Source: Actinomycetes bacterium
GTDB taxonomy: Bacteria; Actinomycetota; Acidimicrobiia; Acidimicrobiales; RAAP-2
Length of the DNA: 6,981 bases
Direction: 5' to 3'
Assembly (NCBI GenBank): GCA_021791615.1
Contig: JAJYWG010000393.1
Span: 1,221-8,201 of the forward strand
Part shown: piece by piece, positions 4,751 through 6,981 of the stretch
Layout of the letters: every line of letters starts with the position of its first letter
Position numbering within the stretch: the stretch's first letter is position 1
Made by a program: the position numbers and the translations under genes
The notes under the pieces: model-generated
The model's database searches: none
What the model was told of the DNA's origin: nothing
The model's input: only the letters and a program-made list of their open reading frames with translations

Positions 4751-6132
4751 CGGAGGTCCTCCATGTCGTCGGTGCGGTCGGTGCTGTCGGTGTTGGTGCT
4801 GTCGTTGTCGGTGCTGTCGTCGCCGTCTGTGGTCGGACCGGCGGCAAGGTCCCGGTAGTCGATGCGCCGGGCGAGCTCGGCGGCCCGGCGGCGCTCCACC
4901 AGGCGCAGATAGTCGATGCCCGAGGCCGTGGGCGCGACCTCGGGCGACTCGGCCTTCACGTGGGGATGGACGTGACGACCGATATGTCGGGGGACGGCCC
5001 GTCCGACCGGGCGGCCCCTGAAGCGCACCTCGATGTCGGCCAGGTCGAAGGGGTCGAACACCAGCTCCACGGACTCGCCGACCAAGAGGGCGTCGACCTC
5101 GTAGTGGTTGCCGAAGAGGCTGACGCTGGCCGTCTTGGTCACCCGGCGGCGCTCTGCGAAGAGAAAGGCCTCGCGCAGCTGCTCGGCGGTGGGCAACGCC
5201 GGCGGCCCGGCGGCGAGGAAGCGCTCGAGGGGCGCCTCGCCGGTCTCGGAGTGCACCCGGCGGTGGTAGACCGACTCCACCCAGGCGTCGAAGAGGCGGT
5301 TCAAGGCGTCGAGGTCACCGACGTCCGAGTGGGCGATCTCGACGACGAACTGCTCGGTCACAGTGCGAAACGCCCGCTCGATTTTCCCCCGACCTTGAGG
5401 GCGCCGGACGGCGGAGTGCACGAGGACGATGCCGAGACAGGCGCACGCCCGGGCGAGCTGGTGAGAGACCATCGCCGAGCCGTGGTCGAGGTAGAGACGG
5501 CGTGGCACACCGCGTGATGCGAGCCCTCGCCGCAGCGCCTCCTCCAGGCGGAACGTGTCCTCGCTGTGACCCCAGCGATAGCCGACGAGCGTTCTCGAGT
5601 GGTCGTCGATGAAGGCGAAGAGGTAGGTCTTGCGGCCGCCCACCACCGCTCCGTGGAGGGCGTCGCCGGTCCACAGGTCGTTTCGGCTCTCGGCCTCGAA
5701 GCGGCCGAAGGCCTCCGGGCGCGACGAGCCTCGCCACGGGAGCTCCACCCGCAGGAGGTGGCGCTGGAGGGTGCGGGCCGAGGGCGACCACCCCCTGTCC
5801 TCGGCGATGAGCCGGGCGATCTGCTCGGCGGTGCGTCTCGGCTCCTCCTTTCGCAGCGTCTCGGCCTGGGTGAGCACCTCCGTCGGCGTGCGGGGATCGG
5901 TGTGGCGGGGCCCGGGCACGAGGGCGTCGAAGCCGCCGGAGCGATAGGCCCGGATCCAACGGTCGAGGGTGTTGCGGCTGACCCGCACCCGCTCGCCGGC
6001 AGGCCCGAGGTGCCACCGGCTGGCGACATCGCGCACGAGCTCGCCGCGCTGGCGCTTGGTGAGCGCGGGGTCGGCGGCCTCCGTAACCAGGCTGTAGCGG
6101 AACAGCCCGACGGCTCTTGGTCGGTCCTCCAT
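4747..6132 (-). CDS. DDE transposase, MuA/TnsB/TniA type
   Basis: A 461-residue transposase that would cut the element's 3' ends and join them to target DNA. Order: N-terminal HTH (about 24-65, VSRNTLDRWIRAYRSGGFDAL), second HTH (about 100-128, RTAEQIARLIAE…ARTLQRHL), RNase H-fold integrase core (about 150-262), Mu-type beta-barrel (about 332-382, FGNHYEVDALLVGESVEL), and an acidic Asp/Ser/Thr tail (about 434-461). The triad is D157 (WTGDALHG), D216 (YLDHGSAM) and E252 (GKIERAF), with 35 residues between the last two: DD(35)E. Start: GTG 6135 and ATG 6132 are adjacent. AGGAG ends 5 bases before the ATG but only 2 before the GTG, so the ATG is preferred. The gene lies 45 bp behind the zinc-ribbon gene and overlaps the ATPase gene. 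Similarity of its core to IS481/IS21 enzymes is expected, but the length and beta-barrel fit the Mu/Tn7 branch. Confidence 0.88.
   Translation of the reverse strand: MEDRPRAVGLFRYSLVTEAADPALTKRQRGELVRDVASRWHLGPAGERVRVSRNTLDRWIRAYRSGGFDALVPGPRHTDPRTPTEVLTQAETLRKEEPRRTAEQIARLIAEDRGWSPSARTLQRHLLRVELPWRGSSRPEAFGRFEAESRNDLWTGDALHGAVVGGRKTYLFAFIDDHSRTLVGYRWGHSEDTFRLEEALRRGLASRGVPRRLYLDHGSAMVSHQLARACACLGIVLVHSAVRRPQGRGKIERAFRTVTEQFVVEIAHSDVGDLDALNRLFDAWVESVYHRRVHSETGEAPLERFLAAGPPALPTAEQLREAFLFAERRRVTKTASVSLFGNHYEVDALLVGESVELVFDPFDLADIEVRFRGRPVGRAVPRHIGRHVHPHVKAESPEVAPTASGIDYLRLVERRRAAELARRIDYRDLAAGPTTDGDDSTDNDSTNTDSTDRTDDMEDLR
4768..4824 (-). repeat. 9-bp repeats coding the transposase tail
   Basis: On the plus strand, variants of GTCGGTGCT recur at 4768-4776, 4777-4785, 4786-4794 and 4807-4815, with partial units (GTCGTT, GTCGTCGCC) between and after. 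On the coding strand this gives recurring Asp-Ser-Thr in the C-terminal tail (DSTDNDSTNTDSTDRTDD). Slippage in this tract would change tail length by whole codons. Confidence 0.7.
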
Positions 6133-6177
6133 CACGTCTCCTTCCGTCCGTCTGGATGTCAGACGAACGGTGCCGGC

Positions 6178-6771
6178 TCAGTCAGGCCCCGGCCAAGGTG
6201 CGTTCGTGTTGGAAAGGAGCCTCCCGGCGCTCACCGCACTCGCCCACGACCACGGCGGCCGCAGGCCGAAGCGCAGCGACGCCGCCCGGGCGAGCGCGCC
6301 GAGCCCCTCGATCGCCTGGGCGGCGGGGCAGCCCTCGAGATCTGGCGCCGCACGACCGGGCTCCAAGACGAGCAACCACCGGGTCACATGGGCGACGATG
6401 CGCCCGGCCAGGCGGCGCAGGCGGCGCAGCCAGCCCCAGACGGTGTCGGCCGGGATGCCGAGGCGGGCGGCGACCTCGAAGAGGCTCTCGCCCTCGATGA
6501 CGACGGCCTGCAGGACCTCGCCGATCACCTGGGCGGCGTCCTTGCGGCGCAGCAGGCAGATGTCGGGGAGCAGGACGTGGGTGCTGCCGCAGCCACCGAC
6601 CTTGGGACAGCAGTACCCTCGCCGGGGACGCAGCTCCTGCCCGTCACGAAGCGTCCTGCGTCGGGCGAAGCCCCATCGGGCGAGGATGCCGTCGGTGCAG
6701 GAGGGGCACAGGAACCGCCCGGCGGCGAGGTCGGCTTCGACGGCGGACGGGTCGTTCTCTACGATGAGCAC
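6178..6771 (-). CDS. Zinc-ribbon/HTH protein, DUF6431-like
   Basis: A 197-residue protein and first gene of the operon. A zinc-ribbon-like set is visible: C22-P-S-C25 and C54/C55…C61 (GYCCPKVGGCGSTH, with H65 nearby), separated by a basic RRRTLRDGQELRPRRGY segment. A helix-turn-helix follows at about 95-118 (SLFEVAARLGIPADTVWGWLRRLRR). The layout matches what I know as DUF6431 and resembles the N-terminal zinc ribbon plus HTH found in IS transposases, but there is no catalytic domain. It is therefore probably a DNA-binding accessory or regulator that recognises element ends or target; this is inference. The GTG start at 6771 is supported by GGAGG 6 bases upstream. The last ~25 residues (GRLLSNTNAPWPGPD end) are low in conserved features. 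Confidence 0.75.
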   Translation of the reverse strand: MLIVENDPSAVEADLAAGRFLCPSCTDGILARWGFARRRTLRDGQELRPRRGYCCPKVGGCGSTHVLLPDICLLRRKDAAQVIGEVLQAVVIEGESLFEVAARLGIPADTVWGWLRRLRRLAGRIVAHVTRWLLVLEPGRAAPDLEGCPAAQAIEGLGALARAASLRFGLRPPWSWASAVSAGRLLSNTNAPWPGPD

Positions 6772-6774
6772 CAG

Positions 6775-6787
6775 GTGCCTCCGGCAC
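6775..6787 (-). promoter_or_regulatory. Ribosome binding site inside a small hairpin
   Basis: On the minus strand, GTGCC-GGA-GGCAC forms a 5-bp stem with a GGA loop. The GGAGG ribosome binding site of the zinc-ribbon gene (6778-6782) is the loop plus the first two bases of the descending arm. Folding would hinder initiation at the GTG at 6771. The structure is visible; the regulation is inference. Confidence 0.45.
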
Positions 6788-6796
6788 TTGCCAGAA

Positions 6797-6840
6797 GGGT
6801 CCCCCTCGTGCGTTTTGCCAAAGTTCGAACGGGGGGGCCC
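6797..6840 (-). repeat. Imperfect inverted repeat around a GTTCGAAC palindrome
   Basis: GGGTCCCCC (6797-6805) and GGGGGGCCC (6832-6840) pair at 8 of 9 positions. The 26-base spacer holds the perfect 8-bp palindrome GTTCGAAC (6823-6830). It lies 26 bp upstream of the operon's first start codon. In the leader RNA it would form a GC-rich stem just before the ribosome-binding-site hairpin. It could also be a protein-binding site or an element end. GTTCGAAC has the half-sites of an actinobacterial LexA box but lacks the 4-base gap between them. Confidence 0.45.
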
Positions 6841-6981
6841 TTGCGCGAATGGGATCAGGGCGTCCCCACGTTGTCGCTACCCGCTCATCACCGGCAAGAC
6901 GACGTCTCCAGGATCAGTGACGTCGGACAGGGCCGGCGTCACCAGACAGCGTGTCGCTCAACACTGCTGCCGCCGTCGATT
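6841..6981. other. Gene-free right edge, possible element end
   Basis: No frame gives a recognisable protein. Short repeats are seen: TGTCGCT at 6872-6878 and 6952-6958, GGATCAG at 6852-6858 and 6911-6917, and an inverted pair GTGACG (6917-6922) / CGTCAC (6937-6942). Read inward on the minus strand, 6963 to 6952 is TGTTGAGCGACA, which has the TGT…GACA look of Tn7-type ends, followed by a second AGCGACA about 80 bp further in. No matching inverse copy was found at 2170-2693, so this remains a candidate. Confidence 0.3.

Larger units (their letters stand above)
2694..6771 (-). mobile_element. Mu/Tn7-like four-gene transposition module
   Basis: Four minus-strand genes in a tight operon encode, in order of transcription, a zinc-ribbon/HTH protein, a DDE transposase, an AAA+ ATPase and a DUF3987-like ATPase. 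Transposase plus AAA+ partner is the shared core of Mu (A, B), Tn7 (TnsB, TnsC) and Tn5053 (TniA, TniB). No TniQ/TnsD, resolvase, TnsA nuclease or CRISPR component is visible in the window. The span given is the coding core only. The true ends are unresolved: candidates on the left are the repeats at 2573-2659, and on the right the structured 6797-6840 region or a TGTTGAGCGACA-like end at 6952-6963. Key catalytic residues of transposase and ATPase are intact, so the module could be active. Confidence 0.7.

Noticed and set aside
4768..4824. A CRISPR-like or minisatellite array
   Set aside because: The units are 9 bp without unique spacers and lie in frame inside the transposase gene.
4070..4858. 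A 262-codon plus-strand frame opposite the ATPase gene
   Set aside because: It is a shadow of the ATPase gene, whose Walker motifs are unambiguous. Its C-terminal Ser/Val/Leu run is only the antisense of the Asp-Ser-Thr repeats, not a membrane segment.
6823..6830. A LexA (SOS) box at GTTCGAAC
   Set aside because: The actinobacterial box needs CGAAC and GTTCG separated by four bases in the opposite order. Here the half-sites are fused, so only a plain palindrome is claimed.

Overview
The window is GC-rich throughout. Codon use, frequent GTG starts and the gene families seen suggest an actinomycete-type bacterium (Actinomycetota). Lineage cannot be fixed more closely from 7 kb. It looks like an accessory region: a patchwork of insertion-sequence debris on the left and a compact, apparently intact transposition operon on the right.

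Left part (1-2169). The first 98 bases hold the 5' end of a minus-strand gene for an amidohydrolase of the hydantoinase/dihydroorotase type, with a strong ribosome binding site; it runs off the left edge. Next comes a mosaic of broken genes: the left end of an IS21-type element (two 22-bp direct repeats plus the first ~43 codons of istA), cut at 456 and joined to an opposite-strand piece of an IS1634-like transposase, which is followed by the last ~45 codons of a MazF/PemK toxin. A strong hairpin follows. Then come a conserved-looking hypothetical gene (1181-1786) that may have lost its N-terminus to a frameshift, a pair of terminator-like hairpins, and a small 70-residue ORF (1957-2169) with a leaderless-type promoter.

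Middle (2170-2693). No convincing gene is seen here. The stretch holds several inverted repeats, including a 20-bp near-perfect pair spaced by 47 bp just downstream of the minus-strand operon.

Right part (2694-6981). Four minus-strand genes form one operon, read from 6771 down to 2694: a zinc-ribbon/HTH protein (DUF6431-like), a DDE transposase of the MuA/TnsB/TniA type with an intact DD(35)E triad, an AAA+ ATPase of the ExeA/TnsC/MuB type, and a DUF3987-like ATPase with a C-terminal winged helix. Both later junctions are 4-bp ATGA overlaps, so the last three proteins are probably made in a fixed ratio. This resembles the core of Tn7/Tn5053/Mu elements (transposase plus ATPase). Instead of a TniQ/TnsD target selector there is a DUF3987 protein, a family I know from actinobacterial plasmids and islands, and a zinc-ribbon DNA-binding protein leads the operon. 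This four-gene arrangement is the best candidate for an undescribed system here. The element's ends could not be fixed; candidates are given.
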